Origin: Aureimonas psammosilenae
Lineage (GTDB): Bacteria > Pseudomonadota > Alphaproteobacteria > Rhizobiales > Rhizobiaceae
Length of the DNA: 64,000 nucleotides
NCBI RefSeq assembly: GCF_009176975.1
Contig: NZ_WEZG01000002.1
Coordinates: 310,001-374,000, forward strand
Reading direction: 5' to 3'
Of the stretch, positions 55,029 through 64,000 are shown piece after piece (positions within the stretch are counted from its first letter, which is position 1; each line of letters opens with the position of its first letter). The position numbers and the translations under genes are program-made. Under the pieces are notes generated by a model, which saw nothing but the letters and a program-made list of their open reading frames with translations, was not told the origin of the DNA and searched no databases.

Positions 55029-55949
55029 TCAGGAGGAGATTGCCGCCGGCCGGCGCGCGGTCTCGGATAGGCCGATGATCGTCGCGACGAGAAGCGGAAA
55101 GGTGAGGATCATCACCGCCATGTAGTAGGCGAAGAGGATCAGGCCGCGAGAGCGCGTGGCGCGCGTCATGCGGTGGATGGCCGCAAGGCCGGCCAGCGTG
55201 AAGGCCATGCCGAAGCTGCCCGCGACCACCGCCCCGACGGTGCCGAGAGCACCGGGGGCGAAGCTCGATAGAAGCGCTGCGCCGAACACGGGAAGCGCCG
55301 CGCGCGGAAGGACAGAAGCGACGGTCGGCAGGTCGTCTCGCGCACGCTGCAGCCGGCCCGACAGGCGGGTGATGGTCGCCGCCAGATAAAGGCACAGCAC
55401 GAACACGAGAACGAGCAGCGCCGGCTGGAAGAAGGGGATGATCGCCACGACCTGATGGGCGAAGGCGTCGAGTTGCTCGGACGGCGCCTCGGGGCCGAAC
55501 TGGGTGGCGAGCGCGCGCGAAAGCTCGTCGCCGATCGCCTGCGGGTCGTAGCCGACGATCCAGCCGACCAGAAGGCAGATGACGGCGACGATCGCGCTGA
55601 TGCCGAAGAGGATGCGGGAAACGGGATACCAGTCGAGACCGCCGGGGCTGGTTTCGTTCGGCCGGGCAAGGCCCGCGACATGGCCGATCAAGGCGGCGGG
55701 AAGCGAGATGGAAACAAACAGCAATCCCCCGCTCGCCAGCGATCCGGTGACGCTTGCGACCGTGACGGCTGCCGTGAGGGCGGCGATGAAGCCGACGACG
55801 CTGCCCCAGCCAAGGCTGGCGATCAGGATCGGCAGGGGGGCGACGAGGGACAGGAGGATGGCGAGCGTCGACTGCACCACGACGCCCGCGAAAAGCAGGG
55901 CGGCGGCAAATCCGGCGGCAAGGCCGATGACGATCGCGGAAGGTTTCAT
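55029..55949 (-). CDS. DUF2232 family membrane protein
   Basis: A 306-residue protein with about eight membrane helices ([40 protein letters not shown] and others). The family resembles the YybS/DUF2232 group and is regularly placed between rpsR and rplI in Rhizobiales. No function is known. It lies 31 bases before rplI on the same strand. Confidence 0.88.
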   Translation of the reverse strand: MKPSAIVIGLAAGFAAALLFAGVVVQSTLAILLSLVAPLPILIASLGWGSVVGFIAALTAAVTVASVTGSLASGGLLFVSISLPAALIGHVAGLARPNETSPGGLDWYPVSRILFGISAIVAVICLLVGWIVGYDPQAIGDELSRALATQFGPEAPSEQLDAFAHQVVAIIPFFQPALLVLVFVLCLYLAATITRLSGRLQRARDDLPTVASVLPRAALPVFGAALLSSFAPGALGTVGAVVAGSFGMAFTLAGLAAIHRMTRATRSRGLILFAYYMAVMILTFPLLVATIIGLSETARRPAAISS

Positions 55950-56085
55950 CGACGGTGTCGCTGTCCTGCATGGCGGCAGTTAGGGGTCTATTGCCCCAAC
56001 ATGGCATTTCATTGCTTGCATCCGCCCGGCGCCGGTGGACGGAAGGAGGAGGCGGGCCGAACGAGCCCGCCGCCGAAATCGGTGC

Positions 56086-56334
56086 TTACTTCAGAACGTA
56101 AGGCAGAAGGCCGAGGAAGCGGGCGCGCTTGATCGCCTGGGCGAGGGCGCGCTGGTTCTTCTGGGAAACGGCCGTGATGCGGGACGGAACGATCTTGCCG
56201 CGCTCGGAAATGTAGCGCTGCAGAAGGCGAACGTCCTTGTAGTCGATCTTCGGCGCGTCGGACGCGGCGAAGGGATCGGACTTCCGGCGGCGATGGAACG
56301 GCCGGCGGGTCGGCATCTGGGAAACATCGACCAT
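56086..56334 (-). CDS. rpsR: 30S ribosomal protein S18
   Basis: An 82-residue ribosomal protein. The core reads [30 protein letters not shown] and [30 protein letters not shown]. It pairs with S6 on the 30S platform. It starts six bases after the rpsF stop. Confidence 0.97.
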   Translation of the reverse strand: MVDVSQMPTRRPFHRRRKSDPFAASDAPKIDYKDVRLLQRYISERGKIVPSRITAVSQKNQRALAQAIKRARFLGLLPYVLK

Positions 56335-56340
56335 GACTGA

Positions 56341-56757
56341 TTACTCCCCGTCGTTCGAACGTTCGCGGCGCGGCGGGCGGTCGTCGCGGTCGCGGCGCGG
56401 CGGGCGGTCGTCACGATCGCGGCGCGGACGGTCGTCGCGCTTCTGCATCATGACCGACTGGCCGTCCTCATGCGCATCGACCTTGATGGTGATGTAGCGC
56501 AGGATGTCTTCGTTGAAGCGCATCTGGCGCTCCATCTCCTGCACCGCCGCCGCCGGGGCGTCGATGTTGATCAGGGTGTAGTAGGCCTTCCGGTTCTTCT
56601 TGATCCGGTAGGTGAGGGTCTTGAGACCCCAGTTCTCGACCTTGCCGACAGAGCCGCCATTCTCTTCGATCACGGCGCGGAACGTGTCCACGAGCTGATC
56701 GACCTGCTGGCCGCTGATGTCCTGGCGGGCGAGAAACACGTGCTCGTAGAGAGCCAT
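56341..56757 (-). CDS. rpsF: 30S ribosomal protein S6
   Basis: A 138-residue protein. The S6 core (residues 1-97) contains [33 protein letters not shown] and [16 protein letters not shown]. The last 40 residues are a charged tail made of RDRDDRPPR repeats. The ATG at 56757 begins a standard S6 N terminus with a GGCGA-type site upstream; the longer frame is not used. Confidence 0.97.
   Translation of the reverse strand: MALYEHVFLARQDISGQQVDQLVDTFRAVIEENGGSVGKVENWGLKTLTYRIKKNRKAYYTLINIDAPAAAVQEMERQMRFNEDILRYITIKVDAHEDGQSVMMQKRDDRPRRDRDDRPPRRDRDDRPPRRERSNDGE
56365..56440 (-). repeat. 27-bp tandem repeat encoding the S6 tail
   Basis: Two near-identical 27-bp units (56365-56391, 56392-56418) and a partial third encode the Arg/Asp/Pro-rich C-terminal tail of RpsF, nine residues per unit. 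The number of units is likely to vary between strains. Confidence 0.8.
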
Positions 56758-57109
56758 GGCGCTTCGCCTTTCCATTGATCTTCGCGTCGTCGTTGACCCG
56801 GAACAGCGGCTAAGCCTCTGCGACTCTCCTGTCCGGCATGAAGCCGTTGGTGGGGAAAGGCGCGTCGCAACTGGACGGTCGAGAGCGGGGACACGGGAAG
56901 CGGACGCGTCCTTTCGGACGCGACCTCATGCTGCGCGAGCAGCATCCTCCGTTCAGCCCCCGGCTTGTTTCCGGGCAATGACGAGGGCTCCGATACAGGA
57001 TGGAGCCGGCGAAGACAAGCATCGAGCGTCAATCGATGGGCAACGCCTTGACATATGGCCGGCTTCACGCCTTGAAGACCCCGTTTTCCACCCGGAGTTC
57101 CTTGCGGCC
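56758..57109. promoter_or_regulatory. Divergent promoter/leader region between rpsF and fabD
   Basis: This stretch of 352 bases should drive rpsF (leftward) and fabD (rightward). A perfect 7-bp hairpin CGCGTCC/GGACGCG spans 56905-56922; on the rpsF strand its loop is GAAA, a stable tetraloop. CTTGACA near 57047 could be a -35 box for fabD, but I see no good -10 partner. No gene is convincing here. Confidence 0.4.
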
Positions 57110-58051
57110 ATGACATTCGCCTTGATCTTTCCCGGCCAGGGAAGCCAGAGCACCGGCATGGGCCGCGCGCTGTTCGACGCTTATCCCGAAAGCCGCGCGG
57201 TGTTCGCCGAAGTCGACGAGGCGCTCGGCCAGAAGCTGTCGACCCTGATCTTCGAGGGTCCCGAAGACGAGCTGACGCTGACGGCCAACGCCCAGCCGGC
57301 GATCATGGCGGTGTCGCTCGCCGCGCTGCGGGCGATGGAAGCGCGGGGCTTCACGGTTTCGCGCTCGGCTTTCGTCGCCGGCCATTCGCTCGGCGAATAT
57401 TCGGCGCTCGCCGCCGCCGGCGCTCTCGAGGTCGGCCAAACGGCGAAGCTGCTTCGCATTCGCGGCGACGCCATGCAGAAGGCGGTGCGTGTCGGGGAAG
57501 GGGCGATGGCCGCGATCCTCGGTCTCGAATCCGATGCCGTCGCCGCGCTCTGCGCTGAGGCCGAAGCGGAAGGCGGCGTGTGCCGGCCCGCCAACGACAA
57601 TGGCGGCGGGCAGATCGTGATCTCCGGCAGCGCCGAAGCGGTGGCGCGCGCGGTTGCGGCCGCGCCGGGGAAGGGCGCCAAGCGCGCGATCCCGTTGTCG
57701 GTGTCCGCACCCTTCCATTGCAGCCTGATGCAGCCGGCGGCCGACGCCATGTCGCAAGCGCTGGCGGATGCCCAGATCGCCGCGCCCCGCGTGCCGCTCG
57801 TCGCCAATGTCACGGCCTCGCCCATTTCCGACCCAGCCGAAATTCGCGCCCGATTGGTGGAACAGGTCACCGGACAGGTGCGCTGGCGCGAATCGGTGGA
57901 GTTCATGGCCGGCGCGGGTGTCGGCACGCTGGTGGAGATCGGCAACGGCAAGGTCTTGTCTGGTCTCGCCAAGCGCATCGACAAGTCGCTCGGCTCGGTG
58001 AATATCGGCTCGCCGGCCGAGATCGACGCCGCTCTCGCCCAACTGGTTTGA
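57110..58051 (+). CDS. fabD: Malonyl-CoA:ACP transacylase FabD
   Basis: A 313-residue enzyme loading malonate onto acyl carrier protein. It has the N-terminal FPGQGSQ, catalytic Ser93 in GHSLGEYSAL, and His near residue 200 in SAPFHCSLM. VEIGNGKVLSGL near the C terminus is family-typical. GGAG lies at 57093-57096, somewhat far from the ATG at 57110. It is the first gene of the fab operon. Confidence 0.96.
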   Translation: MTFALIFPGQGSQSTGMGRALFDAYPESRAVFAEVDEALGQKLSTLIFEGPEDELTLTANAQPAIMAVSLAALRAMEARGFTVSRSAFVAGHSLGEYSALAAAGALEVGQTAKLLRIRGDAMQKAVRVGEGAMAAILGLESDAVAALCAEAEAEGGVCRPANDNGGGQIVISGSAEAVARAVAAAPGKGAKRAIPLSVSAPFHCSLMQPAADAMSQALADAQIAAPRVPLVANVTASPISDPAEIRARLVEQVTGQVRWRESVEFMAGAGVGTLVEIGNGKVLSGLAKRIDKSLGSVNIGSPAEIDAALAQLV

Positions 58052-58086
58052 GTTTTTTGAGCACAACGCAGCTTCTGGGAGGCACC

Positions 58087-58824
58087 ATGTTCGATCTGAC
58101 CGGCCGCAAGGCGCTCGTCACCGGCGCCAGCGGCGGCATCGGCGAAGCGATCGCCAGGGCCTATCACGCCGCCGGCGCGAGCGTCGGCCTCCATGGCACG
58201 CGCCGCGAGAAGCTGGAGGAGTTGGCCGCTTCGCTGGGCGAGCGCGCTTATGTGCTCCCCGCCGATCTCGGCAGCCGCGAAGGACAGGCGGCGCTCGCCG
58301 AGGACGCCGAGAAGGCGATGGAAGGCGTCGACATCCTCGTCAACAATGCCGGCATCACCAAGGACGGTCTTTTCGTGCGCATGTCGGACGAGGACTGGGA
58401 CAGGGTGCTGGAGGTGAATCTCACCGCCGCCATGCGGATCGCGCGCGGCCTCGCCCATCCCATGATGCGCCGCCGCTACGGGCGAATCATCAACATCACC
58501 TCCGTTGTCGCCGTGACCGGCAATCCCGGCCAGGCGAACTATTGCGCCGCGAAGGCCGGCATGATCGGCTTCACCAAGTCGCTGGCGGCGGAAATCGCCT
58601 CGCGCAACGTGACGGTGAACTGCATCGCGCCCGGCTTCATAGAAAGCGCCATGACCGACAAGCTGAACGACAAGCAGAAGGAGGCGATCATGGGCGCCAT
58701 CCCGATGCGCCGCATGGGTTCGGGCGCGGAAATCGCCGCGGCGGCCGTGTTTTTGGCCTCGTCCGAAGCGTCCTACGTGACCGGCCAGACCGTTCACGTG
58801 AACGGCGGCATGGCGATGATCTGA
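58087..58824 (+). CDS. fabG: 3-oxoacyl-ACP reductase FabG
   Basis: A 245-residue SDR enzyme for the first reduction in fatty acid elongation. It has VTGASGGIGEAIA (11-23), NNAG (about 86) and the catalytic triad Ser139, Tyr152 and Lys156 (NYCAAKAG). The ATG at 58087 has GGGAGG at 58078-58083. It follows fabD by 35 bases. Confidence 0.96.
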   Translation: MFDLTGRKALVTGASGGIGEAIARAYHAAGASVGLHGTRREKLEELAASLGERAYVLPADLGSREGQAALAEDAEKAMEGVDILVNNAGITKDGLFVRMSDEDWDRVLEVNLTAAMRIARGLAHPMMRRRYGRIINITSVVAVTGNPGQANYCAAKAGMIGFTKSLAAEIASRNVTVNCIAPGFIESAMTDKLNDKQKEAIMGAIPMRRMGSGAEIAAAAVFLASSEASYVTGQTVHVNGGMAMI

Positions 58825-58958
58825 CCGTTTTCGGGCCGTTTCGAGGCCCGGTCGGCGGATTTCTTCGGAGCCAAGGCCCCGCGGAATAGTTCCACAGCTT
58901 GATTCAACCGCCCGCCGCGTCTAACCAGAGCGGCGAATTCTACAAACGAGGAATACAC

Positions 58959-59195
58959 ATGAGCGATGTCGCGGAACGCGTGAAGAAGATCGTGGTCGAG
59001 CACCTGGGCGTCGAAGCCGACAAGGTGACGGAGAACGCGAGCTTCATCGACGACCTGGGCGCCGACAGCCTCGACACCGTCGAGCTCGTGATGGCCTTCG
59101 AGGAAGAGTTCGGTGTCGAGATTCCGGACGATGCCGCCGAGACGATCCTGACGGTCGGCGACGCCGTCAAGTTCATCGAGAAGAACCAGTCCTAA
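58959..59195 (+). CDS. acpP: Acyl carrier protein
   Basis: A 78-residue acidic protein. Ser37 in [14 protein letters not shown] carries the phosphopantetheine. The ATG at 58959 has ACGAGGA seven bases upstream. A gap of 134 bases before it may hold its own promoter, which would fit the high demand for ACP. Confidence 0.98.
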   Translation: MSDVAERVKKIVVEHLGVEADKVTENASFIDDLGADSLDTVELVMAFEEEFGVEIPDDAAETILTVGDAVKFIEKNQS

Positions 59196-59235
59196 CATAA
59201 GCGCCGGCGCGCACGCTTTTGCGATCGGGAGCGTA

Positions 59236-60501
59236 ATGAGACGAGTCGTCATTACCGGCGTCGGGATTGTCAGTCCTCTCGGCGCGGGCGCGGGCATCAC
59301 TTGGAAGCGCCTTCTGAGCGGTCGAAGCGGTGCGCGTCGGATCGAAACCTTCGAGGTTTCGGACCTTTCCTGCCAGATCGCCTGCGAGATCCCTCGCGGC
59401 GACGGCTCCGACGGCACCTTCAATCCCGACCAGTGGATGGAGCCGAAGGAACAGCGCAAGGTCGACGACTTCATTCTCTTCGCGGTCGCGGCGGCGTCGG
59501 AGGCTTTGGACGACGCGGATTGGCATCCCGAAACGGATGAGGATCAGTGCGCCACCGGCGTGATGATCGGTTCCGGCATCGGCGGCCTTCGAAGCATCCA
59601 GGAAACCTCCCTCGTGATGAACGAGAAGGGTCCGCGCCGGGTCAGCCCGTTCTTCATCCCCGGCAGCCTGATCAATCTGGCGTCGGGGCAGGTCTCGATC
59701 CGCAACAAGCTGCGCGGCCCGAACTCCTCCGTGGTGACCGCTTGCTCCACGGGCGCGCATGCCATCGGCGACGCCTCGCGCCTCATCGCGCTCGGCGATG
59801 CCGACGTGATGGTGGCGGGCGGCGCCGAATCGCCCGTGTGCCGCCTCGCGGTCGCGGGCTTTGCCGCCTGCAAGGCGCTTTCCACCCATTTCAACGACGA
59901 TCCGACCCGTGCTTCGCGTCCCTATGACAAGGACCGCGACGGCTTCGTCATGGGCGAGGGCGCCGGCATCGTGGTTCTGGAAGAACTGGAACACGCGAAA
60001 GCGCGCGGCGCCAAGATCTATGCCGAAGTGATCGGCTACGGCATGTCCGGCGATGCCTATCACATCACCGCGCCGGCCGAATCCGGCGACGGCGCTTATC
60101 GCTGCATGACGGCGGCGCTGAAGCGGGCGGGCGTGAAGCCGGAAGAGATCGATTACATCAACGCGCACGGCACCTCGACGCCGCTCGGCGACGAGATCGA
60201 GCTTCGAGCCATCGAACGGGTGCTCGGCGATGCGGCGGAAGGGCGGCTGATGTCCTCCACCAAGTCGGCGATCGGCCATCTTCTCGGCGCTGCGGGTTCG
60301 GTGGAGGCGATCTTCTGCGCCCTCGCGATCCGTGATCAGGTCGTGCCGCCGACGCTCAATCTCGACAATCCTTCGGTGGACACGCGGATCGATCTAGTGC
60401 CGCACGAAAAGCGCTCCGCCAGGATCGACGTCGCCCTTTCCAACTCCTTCGGATTCGGCGGCACCAACGCTTCGCTTGTGCTGCGCCGCTACGCGGGCTG
60501 A
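59236..60501 (+). CDS. fabF: 3-oxoacyl-ACP synthase II FabF
   Basis: A 421-residue condensing enzyme for chain elongation. The Cys-His-His triad is Cys170 (VVTACSTGAHA), His311 (NAHGTSTPLGD) and His348 (KSAIGHLLGAAG). The C-terminal SFGFGGTNASLVL is typical. It lies 40 bases after acpP. Confidence 0.97.
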   Translation: MRRVVITGVGIVSPLGAGAGITWKRLLSGRSGARRIETFEVSDLSCQIACEIPRGDGSDGTFNPDQWMEPKEQRKVDDFILFAVAAASEALDDADWHPETDEDQCATGVMIGSGIGGLRSIQETSLVMNEKGPRRVSPFFIPGSLINLASGQVSIRNKLRGPNSSVVTACSTGAHAIGDASRLIALGDADVMVAGGAESPVCRLAVAGFAACKALSTHFNDDPTRASRPYDKDRDGFVMGEGAGIVVLEELEHAKARGAKIYAEVIGYGMSGDAYHITAPAESGDGAYRCMTAALKRAGVKPEEIDYINAHGTSTPLGDEIELRAIERVLGDAAEGRLMSSTKSAIGHLLGAAGSVEAIFCALAIRDQVVPPTLNLDNPSVDTRIDLVPHEKRSARIDVALSNSFGFGGTNASLVLRRYAG

Positions 60502-60629
60502 CGGCCAAGAGGTCAGCTTCGCCCATCCGTCTTTCGCCACATTGGATTCTTAAGAGATCGCACCCGATACGACGAGTGCGATCCGGGGCGTCGGATCGGG
60601 GCTTCGGGGCCAAGCGGGCGCGCCACAGC

Positions 60630-61802
60630 ATGACGGGGACGGGTTTGAGTCAGGAACCGAGCACCGGTGATGGATCGAGCGGGCGCGGGGTCTCGCAGGC
60701 GCAAGGTGGGGCGCTGCCGCCCCAGCGCCCGATCAAGCCGGCCCGGCGCTCTCGCGGTGCGCGAAGCCGCGTCGTCGTGTTCTTCAATTTCCTTTTATCG
60801 GGCGCCTTGATCCTCTGCCTCGTTGCCGGCGGCGTGGCGCTTTGGGGCCGCTCGCAGTTCGAGGGACCGGGCCCGCTCGGCACTGCCGCGACGATGGTCG
60901 TGCCGAAGAACACCAGCCTCGAATCGATCGCCGGCAATCTGCAGCGCGCCGGCATCGTCAGCGACGCGCGCATCTTCGAATATGGCGTGCGCCTCACCAA
61001 GTCCGCCGCCAAGCTGAAGGCTGGCGAATACGGCTTCGAGCCCGGCATTTCGATGCGCGGCGTCCTCGACAAGCTGACGAGCGGCGACTCCATCCTGCAT
61101 TCCGTGGTGATCCCGGAAGGCTGGACGGTGCGGCAGGTCTTCGACCGCATCGCCGCCGAGGACGTCCTGACCGGCGACATGCCGCCGATGCCGGGGGAAG
61201 GGTCGCTTCGCACGGACACGTACCGCGTCCAGCGCGGCATGCAGCGCGCCGAACTCGTCCGCAAGATGCAGGAAGCGCAGAGTGATCTCGTGCAGGAAAT
61301 ATGGGCGCGGCGCGACAAGGACCTGGGGCTGAAGGATATCGGCCAGTTCGTGACGCTGGCGTCCATCGTGGAAAAGGAAACCGGCAAGGCCGACGAGCGG
61401 CCGCGCATCGCGGGCGTGTTTCTGAACCGTCTCAAGAAGGGGATGCGGCTCCAGTCCGATCCGACCATCATCTACGCGGTCTGGGGCGGAGCGGGCAAAC
61501 CGTCGGACGAGCCGATCCGACAGTCGCATATCCGCAACGAAAGCCCCTACAACACCTATGTCGCCAAGGGGCTGCCGCCGGGACCGATCGCCTGTCCCGG
61601 CCGCGCGGCGCTGGAAGCCGTCGCCAATCCCGCCGCCACGAAGGACGTTTATTTCGTCGCCGACGGCGATGGCGGCCACCTTTTCGCGACAACGCTGGAC
61701 GAGCACAACGCCAATGTGCGCCGCTATCGCGAGATCGAGAAGCAGCGCAACCTGCCGGTTCCGGCCACTGTCGGTCTGGACGACGCTGCGCTCGCGCAGT
61801 AA
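60630..61802 (+). CDS. mltG: Endolytic murein transglycosylase MltG
   Basis: A 390-residue membrane-anchored lytic transglycosylase that ends glycan strand growth. A Pro/Arg/Gly-rich cytoplasmic N terminus leads to one membrane helix (VVVFFNFLLSGALILCLVAGGVALW). A LysM-like segment and the YceG catalytic domain follow, with Glu near residue 249 in ASIVEKETGK. Other motifs are RLQSDPTIIYA and SPYNTYVAKGLPPGPIACPG. The start is ATG 60630; a GTG at 60576 is in frame, and neither has a strong ribosome site. Confidence 0.94.
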   Translation: MTGTGLSQEPSTGDGSSGRGVSQAQGGALPPQRPIKPARRSRGARSRVVVFFNFLLSGALILCLVAGGVALWGRSQFEGPGPLGTAATMVVPKNTSLESIAGNLQRAGIVSDARIFEYGVRLTKSAAKLKAGEYGFEPGISMRGVLDKLTSGDSILHSVVIPEGWTVRQVFDRIAAEDVLTGDMPPMPGEGSLRTDTYRVQRGMQRAELVRKMQEAQSDLVQEIWARRDKDLGLKDIGQFVTLASIVEKETGKADERPRIAGVFLNRLKKGMRLQSDPTIIYAVWGGAGKPSDEPIRQSHIRNESPYNTYVAKGLPPGPIACPGRAALEAVANPAATKDVYFVADGDGGHLFATTLDEHNANVRRYREIEKQRNLPVPATVGLDDAALAQ

Positions 61803-61849
61803 TCGCTCCGTCTTCTGGCCGCATGTCGCGGCGCAAGGGAGACGGCCAT

Positions 61850-62736
61850 ATGCCCGTCGCGAGCATGACGGGCTTTGCCCGTTCCGAAGGAATCGCCGGC
61901 ATCGGCGCCTTCGCCTGGGAGATCCGCTCCGTCAACGGCAAGGGGCTGGAACTCCGCCTTCGCTTGGCGGGGAGCCTCGACGTTCTGGAACCTGAAATTC
62001 GCCGGCTCGCCGCGCAGCGCTTTTCGCGCGGCAATCTCCAGATTTCGCTGAGCGTCGCCTCCAATGCCGAGCGCTCGCGCTTCACGGTGAACGAGGCCGT
62101 GCTGGCCGAGATCCTGGCGCTCAGCGACCGGCTGGTCGCAGCCGGCCATGCCGTGACCCCGACCGCCGACGGCATTCTTTCCATCCGCGGCGTGGTGGAG
62201 GCTCAGGAAACCGGCGCCGCACCGGAGCTTTCCGCCGAGGACCGGGCCGGCCTTCTCGCCGCCTTCGGCGCGGCGCTGGATCAACTGGCCGCCGTGCGCG
62301 AAGAAGAAGGACGGGCGATCGCCGATGTGCTTCGCGCCCGGCTGCGATCGCTGGACGAACTCGTCGCCGCCGCCGAAAGCGATCCGTCCCGCATGCCGGA
62401 GGCGATCCGGGCGCGGCTCGGCGAACAGATCGCGTTGCTTCTCGGCTCGACCAGCGCTTCGCTGGACGAGGGCAAGTTTCTGGCCGAGGCGGCCCTGATC
62501 GCGACGCGGGCGGATGTGGGGGAGGAGATCGACCGGCTGCGCGCCCATGTCGAGGCGGCGGGCAAACTTCTCGAAGCCGGCGGCCCGATCGGGCGACGGC
62601 TCGATTTTCTTTCACAGGAATTCAACAGAGAATCGAATACCCTCTGCGCGAAATCCAACGCGACCTCGCTGACCGCGATCGGCCTTGAATTGAAGATCGT
62701 CGTGGATCAGTTTCGCGAGCAGGTGCAGAATATCGA

Positions 62737-62740
<4 letters not shown>
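61850..62740 (+). CDS. yicC: YicC/YloC family endoribonuclease
   Basis: A 296-residue protein. The N terminus [10 protein letters not shown] and [17 protein letters not shown], and the C terminus [20 protein letters not shown], are family signatures. YicC proteins were recently shown to be RNases. The ATG at 61850 has AAGGGAGA seven bases before. Its stop overlaps the gmk start by four bases, the usual yicC-gmk pairing. Confidence 0.95.
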
Positions 62741-63410
<670 letters not shown>

Positions 63411-63414
<4 letters not shown>

Positions 63415-64000
63415 AGCAGCGAGGCGAGGCGGCAGAACTCTTCGACGCTCAAGGTCTCGGCCCGCCGCTGCGGATCGATGTCGGCGCGCGAAAGAAGGGC
63501 TTCGCCGCCGATGCTCTTGAGGCTCTGGCGCAGCATCTTGCGGCGTTGGCCGAAGGCGGCAGCGGTGACGGTTTCGAGCTTCCGGAGCGGGACGGGGATC
63601 GGATCGGGGCGCGGCTCGATGCGCACGATCGAGGACGTCACCTTCGGCGGCGGCGTGAACGCCTCGCGCGAGACGTCGAACAGAATGGATGGGCGGGTGC
63701 GCCAGCCGGCAAGAACGCCCAGCCGTCCATAGGCATCGCCGCCCGGCGGCGCGACGATACGCTCGGCGACTTCCCGCTGGAACATCAGCACCATCTGCGT
63801 CCAACGCGGCGGCCAGCCTTCCGTCGTGATCCAGTTGACGAGAAGCTGCGTGCCCACATTGTAGGGAAGGTTCGCGACGATCTTGAACGGCCCGCCGCCC
63901 GTGACCGCAGCGAGATCGACGGTCAGCGCGTCGGCCTCGATCACCTGGAGGCGGCCCGGATAATGGCGCTCGACATCGGCAAGAGCCGCCACGCAGCGCG
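63411..64000 (-). CDS. rsmA: 16S rRNA dimethyladenosine transferase RsmA/KsgA (5' end outside window)
   Basis: The visible C-terminal 196 residues of the enzyme that dimethylates two adenosines near the 3' end of 16S rRNA. The frame is open to the window edge. VIEADAL and the catalytic motif [12 protein letters not shown] are present, followed by [12 protein letters not shown] and [15 protein letters not shown]. The N-terminal SAM-binding glycine motif lies off the window. Also called ksgA. Confidence 0.95.

Overview
The window is a chromosomal segment from a GC-rich alphaproteobacterium, most likely order Hyphomicrobiales (Rhizobiales). The evidence is a single rhizobial-type chemotaxis operon (mcp, STAS gene, cheY1, A, W, R, B, cheY2, D, cheT-like), an alphaproteobacterial hopanoid cluster, the rpsF-rpsR-DUF2232-rplI operon beside fabD-fabG-acpP-fabF-mltG-yicC-gmk-ksgA, and radA-cvpA-purF-SDR synteny. 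The genus cannot be fixed from the sequence; Aurantimonadaceae-like bacteria are only a guess.

Region 1 (1-7312) is the end of a prophage or prophage-like island. It holds the 3' part of a very large tail or depolymerase protein with NodB-like and GH5-like parts, a strong terminator, a small holin-like membrane protein, a reverse-strand HNH endonuclease, a signal-arrest-release (SAR) type endolysin, a nested Rz/Rz1-type spanin pair, two small membrane or secreted proteins and a reverse-strand 65-residue ORF. It ends at a 3' fragment of tRNA-Ser(GCT) that starts in the anticodon stem, which is the expected look of an attachment site.

Region 2 (7376-16996) holds a small lipoprotein gene and the complete ten-gene che operon. 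The chemoreceptor ends in a SWEEF tail, a likely CheR/CheB tether. Region 3 (17007-28868) is hopanoid biosynthesis: hpnABCDE, shc and hpnG form one tightly coupled minus-strand operon. hpnH is convergent and overlaps hpnG by 45 bp, and hpnN (lipid exporter) is divergent from hpnH. Together they take farnesyl diphosphate to squalene, hopene, adenosylhopane and ribosylhopane, and then move the products to the outer membrane.

Region 4 (29096-34871) is the urea ABC transporter operon urtABCDE behind a near-perfect sigma-54 promoter, with a strong hairpin between urtA and urtB. Region 5 (34918-40257) holds a Zur-type regulator, choline-sulfatase betC, a PQQ/sorbosone-type sugar dehydrogenase and etfBA. 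Region 6 (40451-50949) is envelope and housekeeping: a LysM protein, an Atm1-type ABC exporter, psd-pssA (phosphatidylethanolamine synthesis), kdsD, an SDR oxidoreductase, purF, cvpA and radA. Region 7 (51207-64000) holds an HD-GYP protein, dnaB, the ribosomal operon with its terminator, the fatty-acid operon through gmk, and the 3' part of ksgA (rsmA), which runs off the window.

Most of the window is ordinary core genome. The accessory and less explained parts are the prophage end, the overlapping hpnG/hpnH tails, a 16-bp motif shared by the hpnN/hpnH and psd upstream regions, and several regulatory hairpins and palindromes.
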